Below are positions 7,705 to 15,812 of a stretch of DNA of 36,509 nucleotides, one piece after another. The notes under the pieces were generated by a model, which worked only from the letters and a program-made list of their open reading frames with translations, searched no databases and had not been told where the DNA came from. Positions within the stretch are counted from its first letter, which is position 1. Every line of letters starts with the position of its first letter. A program made the position numbers and the translations under genes. The DNA comes from Gammaproteobacteria bacterium (lineage in GTDB: Bacteria > Pseudomonadota > Gammaproteobacteria > Xanthomonadales > Wenzhouxiangellaceae). The stretch is taken from contig JAJFKZ010000107.1 in assembly GCA_021772955.1 (NCBI GenBank), positions 1 through 36,509 of the forward strand, given 5' to 3'.

Positions 7705-8532
7705 TTATTGTCGGCTTCTGGCCACACCGGCTGACGCGCTTAGTGCCGAGCTACCGGAAGCACCACGAGCGACTCTCGCGGCAGACGTTGGGCTTCGGCC
7801 TGATCGGCTTGATCTGAAGCCGTGGCGATCGTGGCCGAAACGGCGGCGGTCGCCACGGAAGCCATAGCCACCACGGAAGCCGCCATAATAGCCTGGATAA
7901 CCGTAGAATCCACCTCGATAGTGGCCTCCATACAGCCCGTGGCCATAGAAACTGTGACCAAAGCCGCCGAAATACCATGGGTAGGCAAACGCGGACCCGT
8001 AATAGCCATAGCCGTAGTAAGACGGCTGTCGATAGCGGGCCACGTAATAGCCATAGTCTTCCTGGTAGCTGCTGCCGGCGTAATAACCGCCGTTTTGCTC
8101 CGGCCATAGCAACAGCACTTCGGTGGCGATAACGGCATAGCGGTAGTCAAAGTCATTGATCTGGGTGGTTTCGACGGCCTGGATGCGGCCGGTAACCGTG
8201 ACTTCGCGTCCGGCCGCAAAAATAGCCGGATCCAGAAAACCGGATTTGCAGGCCACGAAGCGCCCAGTGCTGATATCCGGTGCAACCGGTCTGGCCAAAC
8301 TTTCATCCAGCGTCTGACCCAACACCTCCATGCAGGAATCATCATCAACGGTGTAGGTCTTGAGGATGGTGCCGCCCCAACGCACCTGTTGGCCAATCAT
8401 GGTCTCGTTTTTGGCCACGTCCGCGGGTTGGATGAAGGCAAAGTCACCAGCCAGCGGTTTGGGCATGGATACGCAACCGCTGATGCCAGTCAACATCATC
8501 AGGGCAGTTAGGTATAACGCTGATCGGATCAT
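7705..8532 (-). CDS. slp: Slp-family outer membrane lipoprotein with Tyr/Gly-rich tail
   Basis: The N-terminus has a signal peptide with a lipobox ending GISGC (lipidated Cys about residue 20). Residues 25-145 match the Slp (starvation-inducible lipoprotein) fold: IGQQVRWGGTIL, CMEVLGQTLDESLARP, GRFVACKSGFLDPAIFAAGREVTVTGRI. Slp proteins are anchored in the outer membrane and their job is poorly known. Residues 146-235 are an unusual extension rich in Tyr, Gly, Phe and Arg (for example YYGYGYYGSAFAYPWYFGGF), then a Ser/Arg/Ala end. Ordinary Slp proteins stop near residue 190. It starts 40 bp after the phhB stop and may be read from the phhAB transcript. Confidence 0.82.
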   Translation of the reverse strand: MIRSALYLTALMMLTGISGCVSMPKPLAGDFAFIQPADVAKNETMIGQQVRWGGTILKTYTVDDDSCMEVLGQTLDESLARPVAPDISTGRFVACKSGFLDPAIFAAGREVTVTGRIQAVETTQINDFDYRYAVIATEVLLLWPEQNGGYYAGSSYQEDYGYYVARYRQPSYYGYGYYGSAFAYPWYFGGFGHSFYGHGLYGGHYRGGFYGYPGYYGGFRGGYGFRGDRRRFGHDRHGFRSSRSGRSPTSAARVARGASGSSALSASAGVARSRQ

Positions 8533-8572
8533 TAAGTTTGCTCGGGCTCTATACGAATGCTATGACACCGGT

Positions 8573-8905
8573 TCAGTCCATGAGTTCGTTGACTTTTGCG
8601 GCGCAGATGAAGTCGTTTTCAGACAAGCCGTTAATCGCATGCGTGGTGAAGGTGACCAGACAGAAATTGTAGCCGGCACTGAAGTCGGGATGGTGCATCT
8701 GCTGGTTGGCAATCCAGGCCAGGGCATTGATGAAAGCCATGGTCTTGTAAAAGCCCTTGAATTCGAATCGACGCTGAATGGCTTTGCCATCATTTTGTAG
8801 CGTCCAGCCAGTCAGCTGCTGTAGCAGTTTGCTGGCTTGCTCGTTACTTAGTGGTTGGGTGCCGCCTTCGCAGGGCACGCATTTTTGTTGTGCTAAATCT
8901 GTCAT
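8573..8905 (-). CDS. phhB: Pterin-4a-carbinolamine dehydratase
   Basis: This 110-residue protein dehydrates the 4a-hydroxytetrahydropterin released by phenylalanine hydroxylase, so the pterin cofactor can be recycled. The active-site run MHHPDFSAGYNFCLVTFTTH supplies the conserved His71, His72 and His89. The ORF track starts at 9001, but AAGGAG with 6-nt spacing precedes the ATG at 8905, and that start fits the family length. It lies 29 bp downstream of phhA in the usual phhA-phhB order. Confidence 0.93.
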   Translation of the reverse strand: MTDLAQQKCVPCEGGTQPLSNEQASKLLQQLTGWTLQNDGKAIQRRFEFKGFYKTMAFINALAWIANQQMHHPDFSAGYNFCLVTFTTHAINGLSENDFICAAKVNELMD

Positions 8906-8934
8906 ACAGGTCTCCTTGGGAATCTTGGCAATGC

Positions 8935-9729
8935 TCAGGCAGCTTGCTTGGGTGGGAACAGTGGTGCAAATTCGCCCATGACCCGGGCCTTGCGAATCCA
9001 TTCGATCAGATCCATGTCGGCCAGATCAAACATATCATGGAAATTGTGCAGCACGTAGTAAACCGGTTGATAAATATCTATGCGGTAAGGTGTGCGCAAG
9101 GCCGAGAGGATATCAAATCGTCGTCGTATGGGCTTGTCGCTCTCCGTGGCAAAAACACACTCGCCGGATGAGGAATTGATGCCGCCGCCGTAGCTGCGGA
9201 TACCGTCGTGAGAGTCGATAAGGCCAAACTCCACCGTGAACCAGTAGAGTCTGGCGAGCATGACCCGGTCCTGTTTGCTGGCATTGAGGCCCGCTTTGCC
9301 GTAGTTCTCGGTAAAGTCGGCAAAGGCTTGATGCGTGAGCATGGTGGCATGGCCGAAAATTTCATGGAAGATGTCGGGTTCCTGCAGGTATTCCATTTCC
9401 TCGCGACTGCGAATGAATGAGGCGGCCGGAAATCGTTTTTCCGCCAGCAGGCTGAAGAAACGATCAAAGTTGATCAGTGCTGGAACCGGCTCGACTCGCC
9501 AGCCAGTTCGTTGCAGCAGTTTCTCCGACACTTCAGCTGGTTGCGGAATGCGATCATGCGGCAAGTCCAGGATTTCCAGGCCTTCGATGAATTCGGGGCA
9601 GGCACGATTCTGGATAATCTGCAGTTGGCGGGTGATCAACTCGTGCCAGACCGCATGCTCATCCTCCGTATAATGGATAATGCCGTTTGCATCGGGGATT
9701 TTGGCCGCATACTTGCTGGATTTACTCAT
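8935..9729 (-). CDS. phhA: Phenylalanine-4-hydroxylase
   Basis: The protein converts phenylalanine to tyrosine using O2, Fe(II) and tetrahydropterin. At 264 residues it is the bacterial catalytic-core form, without the regulatory ACT domain of animal enzymes. The iron ligands are visible as His122 and His127 in PDIFHEIFGH and Glu167 in YWFTVEFGL. It is followed by phhB, which recycles the cofactor. The Shine-Dalgarno is weak. A MITE ends 34 bp upstream of the ATG, so the promoter must lie either in those 34 bp or inside or beyond the inserted element. Confidence 0.95.
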   Translation of the reverse strand: MSKSSKYAAKIPDANGIIHYTEDEHAVWHELITRQLQIIQNRACPEFIEGLEILDLPHDRIPQPAEVSEKLLQRTGWRVEPVPALINFDRFFSLLAEKRFPAASFIRSREEMEYLQEPDIFHEIFGHATMLTHQAFADFTENYGKAGLNASKQDRVMLARLYWFTVEFGLIDSHDGIRSYGGGINSSSGECVFATESDKPIRRRFDILSALRTPYRIDIYQPVYYVLHNFHDMFDLADMDLIEWIRKARVMGEFAPLFPPKQAA

Positions 9730-9763
9730 GTATCATCACTTTTGGCGTAGCTGTACAGGTTAA

Positions 9764-10038
9764 GGAACCTCTGATTTATAATGCATGGGCGCGACGGCGC
9801 CTCTGCGGGATGATCCGGTGTGGCTGCGGCGAGTGCTGTTTGCTCATCGCAAATGAGCGAGCCGAAACCCGCCGGAGCGCCCGCAGAGGCCCGTCCCTTC
9901 AGGGTTTCGACGGAAAAGCCGCATCTCACGCAGGGCTCCCTGCGGCCGTAGCGACGGCTACTGTCACTACGGTCGCACCACGCAATCTGCGGCTTTTCCG
10001 GACAAAACGCGCTCCATGCATAATAAATCAGAGGTTCC
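9764..10038. mobile_element. MITE family 2 (275 bp, TTAA target duplication)
   Basis: Terminal inverted repeats GGAACCTCTGATTTATAATG and the complement of GGAACCTCTGATTTATTATG match at 24 of 25 bases. Direct TTAA copies flank them at 9760-9763 and 10039-10042, as a target-site duplication. No transposase is encoded. Inside are nested inverted repeats (GCCTCTGCGGG with CCCGCAGAGGC; GGAAAAGCCGCA with its complement), so transcripts would fold strongly. TTAA fits the YTAR target of the IS5 group, but I do not recognise the parent element. It sits in the divergent gap between phhA and the FAD oxidoreductase gene, and its ends carry TATAAT-like boxes. Confidence 0.85.
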
Positions 10039-10099
10039 TTAAAGATATGGACGTTCACATAGACATGCAAATCGTTGGCTTGCTTGCAAGGCATGGTAC

Positions 10100-11422
10100 A
10101 TGAAAGCACGGCCACAAGACGAGCAGCATGCCGCCGGACAAAGCTGCTATCAGCAACAACTGAATGCCGATCAACGCCAGTATTGTCCGCCACTGAATCA
10201 GGATCTGCAAGTGGATGTGGCCATCATTGGCGCCGGTTTTGCCGGCCTGTCGACAGCGTTCGCCCTGGCAGGTCACGGTTGTCGTAATGTGGCGGTGTTT
10301 GAGGCAGGTGAATTGGGCGCGGGTGCATCCGGGCGCAATGGTGGCTTCATCATGGGCGGCTATTCATTATCACCGGCAGCGCTGTTGCGTCAGTTGGGTG
10401 ATGCACGTGCTCGCGAACTGTATCAACTCACCGTCAGCGCACAGCAATTGATCAAGTCGCGCATGCGTGAACACGCACTTGACTGCGACCTAGTGGATCA
10501 GGGCATTGTGCTGGCAGATCGGTTTGGGCGTCCACAGCGTTTGCGTGCTGTGCAGCAGATCATGAATCAGCGCCTCGGAGCTGACTGGCAATGGCTTGCG
10601 GCTGACGCATTGCGTGACTGGGTTCGTTGCGACCACTACGGCAATGGCTTGCTGGAACCTCAAGGCGCGCATTTTCAGCCATTGGCCTATGTTCACGGTC
10701 TCGCGAGTCTGGTTCAGGATCAGGGAATCAAGGTCTACAGTCAGACGCCTTGCCTTTCGGTACGCCGTGACGGTCGGCACTGGCAACTGAACATGCATAA
10801 CGCCGGGCAGGAATGCGTGCAGGTACGCTGCAAAAAGCTGGTGATCTGTTGTGGCGGCTACATTAAGGGGCTCAATGTGAAGCAGGCCGCTGGCATTATG
10901 CCGATTGCTACCTATATGGTCGCCACCGAGCCACTGGATGATTTGCTGGAACAGCTGCTGCCGGGCGCGGCAGCGGTCTATGACAACAGCTTTGCTTTTG
11001 ATTATTACCGCAAAAGTCCAGATCGACGACTGCTTTGGGGTGGGCGTATCTCGGTACAGCAGCGGTCTGTCGACTGGATTGCGACCCGACTCAAGGCAGA
11101 CATGGTCAGGCTCTATCCGCAACTGGCGCCGGTCAAGATTGACTTTGCCTGGAGCGGTCTGATGGCCTATACGCGTTCCAGCATGCCGGTAATCAGACAA
11201 CACCAGGCCGGGCATTGGTCTGCATTGGGGTTTGGCGGGCATGGTGTGTCCACCACCACACTGGCCGGAGAACTGCTGGCAGCGGGTCTATGCGGGGTCA
11301 ATGAAGATTACCGCCTGTTTGATCACTACCGGGCCCAGCGCACCTACGGAACACTGGGACTTTGTGCTGCGCAACTACTGTATTGGTACCAGCAGATTCG
11401 CGATCTTACATTGCGTAAGTAA
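10100..11422 (+). CDS. DAO-family FAD-dependent oxidoreductase (gamma-glutamylputrescine oxidase-like)
   Basis: The 440-residue protein has the dinucleotide-binding motif DVAIIGAGFAGLSTAFAL near residue 38 and GAGASGRNGGFIMGGYS, typical of PuuB/OrdL-like amine oxidases of the DAO (glycine/D-amino acid oxidase) fold. LVICCGGY follows later, then the C-terminal ALGFGGHGVSTTTLAGELLA flavin-contact segment. It should oxidise a secondary or primary amine with O2. No puuA, puuC or puuD lies beside it, although gabD is about 17 kb away. AAGG with about 8-nt spacing precedes ATG 10100. A MITE ends 61 bp upstream. The exact substrate is uncertain. Confidence 0.8.
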   Translation: MKARPQDEQHAAGQSCYQQQLNADQRQYCPPLNQDLQVDVAIIGAGFAGLSTAFALAGHGCRNVAVFEAGELGAGASGRNGGFIMGGYSLSPAALLRQLGDARARELYQLTVSAQQLIKSRMREHALDCDLVDQGIVLADRFGRPQRLRAVQQIMNQRLGADWQWLAADALRDWVRCDHYGNGLLEPQGAHFQPLAYVHGLASLVQDQGIKVYSQTPCLSVRRDGRHWQLNMHNAGQECVQVRCKKLVICCGGYIKGLNVKQAAGIMPIATYMVATEPLDDLLEQLLPGAAAVYDNSFAFDYYRKSPDRRLLWGGRISVQQRSVDWIATRLKADMVRLYPQLAPVKIDFAWSGLMAYTRSSMPVIRQHQAGHWSALGFGGHGVSTTTLAGELLAAGLCGVNEDYRLFDHYRAQRTYGTLGLCAAQLLYWYQQIRDLTLRK

Positions 11423-11557
11423 TTTCCTACAAACCATCAAGCGAATTGACTACACATCGCGTGGATGAATTCGCACTTGTCGCAAGCAAACTGTATGTGA
11501 AACTATGTTCGCCTGAGCTGGTTCGGGCACGTCAGTTGATCAGGGGAATCGCTGACA

Positions 11558-11588
11558 AAGCGGTGGCGCTTGCGCAGCGTCACCGCTT
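11558..11588. other. Strong intergenic hairpin
   Basis: AAGCGGTGGCGCT pairs with AGCGTCACCGCTT around a TGCGC loop, giving a 13-bp stem with one G-T wobble. A pyrimidine-rich stretch ending in CTTTAGCTTTTCC follows. It lies 136 bp after the oxidoreductase stop. It could be a terminator or part of a structured RNA; no long T run follows directly. Confidence 0.5.
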
Positions 11589-11839
11589 ACCTCTACCTGC
11601 TCCTCTCCCATCTCTTTAGCTTTTCCCAAGCAAATCTTGATTGTGCTGGCTGATCACCCTGGCGTCACTGCTGTTGCCCTGATTTGAGCAGGTTGCCGCA
11701 GGTTGCCTGTTGCGTGTACGGTTTCGACGAGCGCGGTTTGTCCACCGTAAGCGAACCTGGCAAATGAACGACGTTAGCTACTAATAGCGTCTGGACGTAC
11801 TGGCGCGTTCCATGTATCGTTATTCAGAAGTCATTTAGC

Positions 11840-11868
11840 TTGAGAAAAATCCTGAATATCATTATGAT
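11840..11868 (+). promoter_or_regulatory. Sigma70-type promoter for the ndk operon
   Basis: TTGAGA (11840-11845) and TATGAT (11863-11868) are separated by exactly 17 bp, close to the sigma70 consensus. The predicted start is near 11875, giving a leader of about 150 nt before the ndk TTG codon. Confidence 0.7.
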
Positions 11869-11871
11869 AGC

Positions 11872-11887
11872 TGCTCAATCTTGAGCA
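11872..11887. promoter_or_regulatory. 16-bp perfect palindrome at the predicted ndk transcription start
   Basis: TGCTCAATCTTGAGCA has two 7-bp arms around TC. It overlaps the expected +1 of the promoter at 11840-11868. This position suits a repressor operator or a 5' hairpin on the mRNA. No regulator can be named. Confidence 0.5.
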
Positions 11888-12027
11888 TATTCAAACACTA
11901 AAAACCAGGATTTGAGCCGGGTTTTGCGCAAGCTGCGCAATGGCCGCGCAATGCTGTCGTCCTGGCAGCCCGATACTGTTGCTCGAGACTAGCTGTATTC
12001 ACTAATTCTATCAACGGAGAAATTTTC

Positions 12028-12453
12028 TTGAACGAGCGGACCCTATCCATCATCAAACCCGATGCTGTTGCGAAAAATGTCATCGGGGAAATCTACAGCC
12101 GATTTGAACGTGCTGGCCTGGCTGTGATTGCTGCACGCATGCAGCACTTGAGTCGCGATGAGGCGGCCGGATTTTATGAAGTGCACAAGGAACGCCCTTT
12201 CTACAATGATCTGGTGGCATTCATGAGTTCCGGCCCGGTCATGATTCAGGTGCTGGAAGGCGAGCACGCCATCAGCCGCAATCGCGAGTTGATGGGGGCG
12301 ACCAACCCTGCTGATGCAGCGCCAGGAACCATTCGCGCAGATTTCGCCAGTTCCATCGATGCCAATGCAGTGCATGGCTCCGATGGTGCCGACACGGCGG
12401 CATTTGAAATAGGTTATTTCTTTACTGACGACCAGCTTTGTTGCAGAAGCTGA
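12028..12453 (+). CDS. ndk: Nucleoside diphosphate kinase
   Basis: It transfers the terminal phosphate from ATP to NDPs through a phospho-histidine. The protein has 141 residues. [12 protein letters not shown] opens the fold and NAVHGSD carries the catalytic His116. The start codon is TTG, preceded by CGGAG at about 10 nt; no in-frame ATG fits the family N-terminus, so the weak start is probably real. The C-terminus ([12 protein letters not shown]) is a small variant of the usual ending. It is the first gene of the conserved ndk-rlmN-pilW-rodZ run and sits behind a good promoter. Confidence 0.95.
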   Translation: MNERTLSIIKPDAVAKNVIGEIYSRFERAGLAVIAARMQHLSRDEAAGFYEVHKERPFYNDLVAFMSSGPVMIQVLEGEHAISRNRELMGATNPADAAPGTIRADFASSIDANAVHGSDGADTAAFEIGYFFTDDQLCCRS

Positions 12454-12469
12454 TCAATACGCGCACTGC

Positions 12470-13570
12470 ATGAGCACTCCTGCCGCATTGACGAATCTGC
12501 TGGATTTTGACCGGGACAGCCTGCGGCAGTGGTTTGTTGCGCATGGCCATAGCGCGTTTCGTGGTGATCAGCTGTTGAAATGGATTTACCACCAACAGGT
12601 TACCGATTTCGCCGCGATGACCAATCTCGGCAAAGACCTGCGTGACTGGTTGCAGGTCAATGCCGTTGTTGCGCCGCCGCAAATTGTCAGCGAGCAACAG
12701 TCCACCGATGGCACCGTCAAATGGTTGTTCGATGTTGGCACCGGTAATGCCATCGAAACTGTGTTCATTCCCGAACCCAGTCGCGGCACGCTGTGCGTGT
12801 CCTCGCAGGTTGGCTGCGCGCTAAACTGCAGCTTTTGCGCAACCGGCGCACAGGGCTTCAACCGCAACCTGAGTACGGCCGAAATCATAGGTCAGGTGTG
12901 GCAGGCCGCCAACCGTTTGGGGCATCAGCGCAACGGCACGCGGCGCATTACCAATATTGTCATGATGGGCATGGGCGAACCGTTGCTGAACATGTCGGCG
13001 TTGTTGCCGGCACTGCGCCTGATGTGCGAAGACCTGGCCTTTGGCCTGGCCGGTCGCCGGGTCACGGTCAGTACTGCCGGTCTGGTACCAGCCATTGACA
13101 CATTGGCGGACAGCGTGGATGTATCGCTGGCTGTTTCTCTGCACGCCGCAGACGATGACCTGCGCAATGAGCTGGTGCCGCTGAACCGCAAATACCCCAC
13201 CGCGCAACTGTTGGATGCCTGCGCTCGTTACTCCCGGGGGCGGGTCAAGCGTACTGTGACTTACGAGTACACCATGATAGATGGTGTCAATGACCAGATT
13301 CAGCATGCGCGCAAATTGATCACTCTGTTGCGCCGGGTGCCCGGCAAAATCAATCTGATTCCATTCAATCCTTTTCCCGGAACCAGGTATCGCTGTAGCT
13401 CGGAGACAGCCATCGCGAAGTTCCAGCAGCAGCTTATGGCGGCTGATTTTATCGCCACGGTCAGGCGCACTCGCGGTCAGGATATCGATGCCGCCTGCGG
13501 TCAACTGGCGGGTGATTTCATGGATCGCACCAGCCGCAGGCAGCGCATCCAGATGCAGGTGGCGGTATGA
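12470..13570 (+). CDS. rlmN: Dual-specificity 23S rRNA/tRNA (adenine C2) methyltransferase RlmN
   Basis: This radical SAM enzyme methylates A2503 of 23S rRNA and A37 of certain tRNAs. The 366 residues include the cluster motif CALNCSFC (Cys116, Cys120, Cys123). GFNRNLSTAEI and MGMGEPL (SAM-binding) follow, then VSLHAADDDLRNELVPLNRK. A C-terminal cysteine, Cys343 in DIDAACGQL, corresponds to the one that forms the protein-RNA thioether. It follows ndk by 16 bp and its TGA overlaps the pilW ATG, so translation is likely coupled. Confidence 0.95.
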   Translation: MSTPAALTNLLDFDRDSLRQWFVAHGHSAFRGDQLLKWIYHQQVTDFAAMTNLGKDLRDWLQVNAVVAPPQIVSEQQSTDGTVKWLFDVGTGNAIETVFIPEPSRGTLCVSSQVGCALNCSFCATGAQGFNRNLSTAEIIGQVWQAANRLGHQRNGTRRITNIVMMGMGEPLLNMSALLPALRLMCEDLAFGLAGRRVTVSTAGLVPAIDTLADSVDVSLAVSLHAADDDLRNELVPLNRKYPTAQLLDACARYSRGRVKRTVTYEYTMIDGVNDQIQHARKLITLLRRVPGKINLIPFNPFPGTRYRCSSETAIAKFQQQLMAADFIATVRRTRGQDIDAACGQLAGDFMDRTSRRQRIQMQVAV

Positions 13571-14355
13571 ACAGGCAGCTGCGGAGCGGCTTTATGGACT
13601 TAAAAATACTTCTTGTTTTACTTTTATTTATATCTCTAACCGCTTGTTCAAAAAAAGAAAATTTTCAAGGTTCCCTGTCAACTCCAAGCAGAACAGAACA
13701 AGCGTCACGCATCAATACCGAACTCGGGGCAGGTTACTTGCGGCGTGGCAACTACGAGTTGGCGCTGCAGAAATTGCAAAAAGCGATAGCCTATGACCCG
13801 AAGAATGTGCAGGCGCTTTCAACCCTGGCCATCTTGTATGAACAAATCAACAAAACCGACTCAGCCAGACAGTTTCATAAACTGGCGATCGAAGCAGATC
13901 CGGAAGATGCCTCAGCGCAAAACAACTTTGGTGCATTTTTGTGTAAGATAGGTGAATATAAAGAGTCTGAAAAGCATTTTATGCAAGCGGCGGTTAATCC
14001 GTTCTACCAGACGCCGGAACTGGCTCTGGTCAACGCCGGTCGCTGCGCTGCAAAAGTGCCAGATTACCCAAGCGCCGAGCGGCACCTGCGCGAGGCGTTG
14101 AAGTTTGCTCCGGACAACAGCGAGGCTTTGTTCTTGCTGGCGTCGATAAAATACGACATGCAGGAATTCATGAGCGCACGTGGCTTTCTGCAAAGATACG
14201 AAGCAGTAGCAGCGCCAAGCCGATCGAGCCTGGTGCTGGGTTATCGCATAGAGACTGAGTTAAACAATCTTGAGCAGGTAGAGATTTACGCCAGAAAACT
14301 GGAAAGCCTCTACCCCGGTTCAACAGCGATTCTGAGGGATCAGACGATATTTTGA
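13567..14355 (+). CDS. pilW: Type IV pilus biogenesis/stability lipoprotein PilW (PilF)
   Basis: This TPR lipoprotein is the pilotin that helps the PilQ secretin assemble in the outer membrane. The signal segment ILLVLLLFISLTAC ends in a lipobox Cys. About five to six TPR units follow, for example YLRRGNYELALQKLQKAIAYD and LAILYEQINKTDSARQFHKL. The first ATG (13567) overlaps the rlmN stop. A second ATG at 13594 has GGAG 7 nt upstream and gives a more usual short signal peptide, so it may be the true start. Bases 13594-13680 are clearly AT-richer than the surroundings. Its place between rlmN and rodZ is conserved. Confidence 0.92.
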   Translation: MNRQLRSGFMDLKILLVLLLFISLTACSKKENFQGSLSTPSRTEQASRINTELGAGYLRRGNYELALQKLQKAIAYDPKNVQALSTLAILYEQINKTDSARQFHKLAIEADPEDASAQNNFGAFLCKIGEYKESEKHFMQAAVNPFYQTPELALVNAGRCAAKVPDYPSAERHLREALKFAPDNSEALFLLASIKYDMQEFMSARGFLQRYEAVAAPSRSSLVLGYRIETELNNLEQVEIYARKLESLYPGSTAILRDQTIF

Positions 14356-14356
14356 C

Positions 14357-15364
14357 ATGAACCAGCCAGCAAATGAAATGACATGGAAATCATTGGGTGA
14401 GAGCCTGGTGAAGATTCGAGTTAAACAGAAACTTGAACTGCATGAGGTTGCAACGCTATTGCGACTGCCGAGCCGAACGATCAGCAACATCGAGCAGGGC
14501 CACTATCAGACCGTGCCGTTGGTGTATCTGAAAGGTCATGTGCAGCGCTATATCAAGCTGTTATCTGAGCACGACAAATCGCTGCAGAATGTTGATCTGG
14601 ATGCTTTGATCAATACAGTGCGATCAAGCAATTCCGCTACTCAGCCTGAGGTCAAGCTGCTGTCGGCAACGCTGCCGGCGCTGCCGCAACATAGGCTATT
14701 CGACAAGGTATTGCGCGTCGCCAGTTATCTGGTGGTGACCGCAGGTGTGGTCATTCCGCTGGTGTGGTGGTTTACCCAGGGGGCGGTGCGGATGTCTTTT
14801 GATGAAAGCCTGATCAGCAACAATGTGCCGACGGTAATGGATAATCTGCAAACAGCCGACCAGTCAGATACCATTGCATCGATTCGCCCTGGTCATCTCA
14901 ATGCATCCGCAGCTCCCTTTGCCAGCATGCGTCCTGTACGCTCATCCGGATCGCAGGATCTGTCAGCGTCGGGTCAGGTATTGCTACCGAGCACTTTGCG
15001 CATGCAAACCGCATGGCCGGGCACCGCAGCACAATCTACGCCGCAGCCGCCGTACCGTTATCACGACCCCGAACTTGGTCTGGAATTGACACCAGGCACA
15101 CCGTACAAGCCCGGTGCGCCGAACCAGTTGGCATTGCGTATGCTCAATGACTCCTGGGTGGAAATCACCGCTGCGGACGGCAAGCGGGTCGAGTTTGATC
15201 TGCTGAAAACAGGCAACCTGCATGAGTATCAGGTGCAGCTGCCGCTGGATATCCTGATCGGTAAGGCCTCGGCAGTCGACCTGATGTTCAATGGACAGGT
15301 CGTTGATCTGAGTCCGCATACCCGGGGCAATGTGGCTAAATTGCATTTAGGCGCCTCTGAATAA
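14357..15364 (+). CDS. rodZ: RodZ-like cytoskeletal membrane protein
   Basis: RodZ links the MreB filament to the cell-wall elongation machinery. The 335-residue protein has an N-terminal helix-turn-helix domain: LGESLVKIRVKQKLELHEVA, then RTISNIEQGHYQTVPLVYLK. One membrane helix follows (LVVTAGVVIPLVWWF, near 130), then a low-complexity periplasmic linker. The C-terminal beta domain (LNDSWVEITAADGKRVEFDL) matches DUF4115. It begins 1 bp after the pilW stop. Downstream, ispG would be expected but is missing. Confidence 0.92.
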   Translation: MNQPANEMTWKSLGESLVKIRVKQKLELHEVATLLRLPSRTISNIEQGHYQTVPLVYLKGHVQRYIKLLSEHDKSLQNVDLDALINTVRSSNSATQPEVKLLSATLPALPQHRLFDKVLRVASYLVVTAGVVIPLVWWFTQGAVRMSFDESLISNNVPTVMDNLQTADQSDTIASIRPGHLNASAAPFASMRPVRSSGSQDLSASGQVLLPSTLRMQTAWPGTAAQSTPQPPYRYHDPELGLELTPGTPYKPGAPNQLALRMLNDSWVEITAADGKRVEFDLLKTGNLHEYQVQLPLDILIGKASAVDLMFNGQVVDLSPHTRGNVAKLHLGASE

Positions 15365-15528
15365 CTGTCCATGACGGGCGTTTTGGTCGGCGCGCAGCGC
15401 AGGGGTTATTGGCCACAGCATCGCTGGTGTTAGTATGACGCTGGCAAGAAACATCCCGATCCTTGTGCAAACTATCCGCATGAACCAGACTTCGGTTTCT
15501 GATCTGAGCACAAGCTGATCGCGCTGTC

Positions 15529-15758
15529 GCTAGCCCGAATACTGCACGAGAGATTCGGATTTCAGGGACAATCTGCCTAAGTGGTTTGTTGCATCGTCCG
15601 CAGAGCCATAGCTGGCTAAGCCTCAAGGAGGACGTGCCAAATTACGACGGCAGATTTTTCCTGAAACCGAATGGACAAACTGTACTTTTACCATTAACTT
15701 ATTGGCGTGTTTAGGCTTTTCCGCAGTAGATCAGCGTTAAGTCCGACAAGCTGCTAGA
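15529..15758 (-). mobile_element. MITE family 1, copy C (diverged long form, inverted)
   Basis: Read on the minus strand this is a diverged copy of the element at 683-932. It shares the end GCTAGCCCGAATACTGCACG, the GATTCGGATTT and AATCTGCC blocks, the long loop segment (CAGAGCCATAGCTGGCTAAG) and the TGTACTTTTACC region. The other end, near GCTAG at 15753-15757, is worn, so that boundary is approximate. It occupies the rodZ-hisS gap (15365-15812). The rest of the gap holds no gene that I can see. The hisS promoter must lie inside or beside it. Confidence 0.72.
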
Positions 15759-15812
15759 CCTTGCTGACCTCGGCCTGGATCAAACCCGAAACGTCACTAC
15801 ATTGAAACTACC

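Larger units (their letters stand above)
11423..12027. other. 605-bp non-coding region upstream of ndk
   Basis: No credible protein-coding frame or known RNA gene was recognised here. It contains a strong hairpin (11558-11588) followed by a pyrimidine-rich run, the ndk promoter with a palindrome at its start point, and a small hairpin (11924-11940) in the ndk leader. I compared it by eye with tmRNA and 6S RNA and saw no match. In many relatives the isc genes precede ndk, but nothing of them is seen here. Confidence 0.5.

Noticed and set aside
10490-11242. 250-residue minus-strand ORF opposite the FAD oxidoreductase
   Set aside because: Shadow frame; the plus-strand gene has all flavoprotein motifs.
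11423-12027. tmRNA, 6S RNA or another known RNA gene in the gap before ndk
   Set aside because: Compared by eye with remembered conserved parts of these RNAs; no convincing match.
12821-13504. 227-residue minus-strand ORF opposite rlmN
   Set aside because: Shadow frame of a conserved gene.
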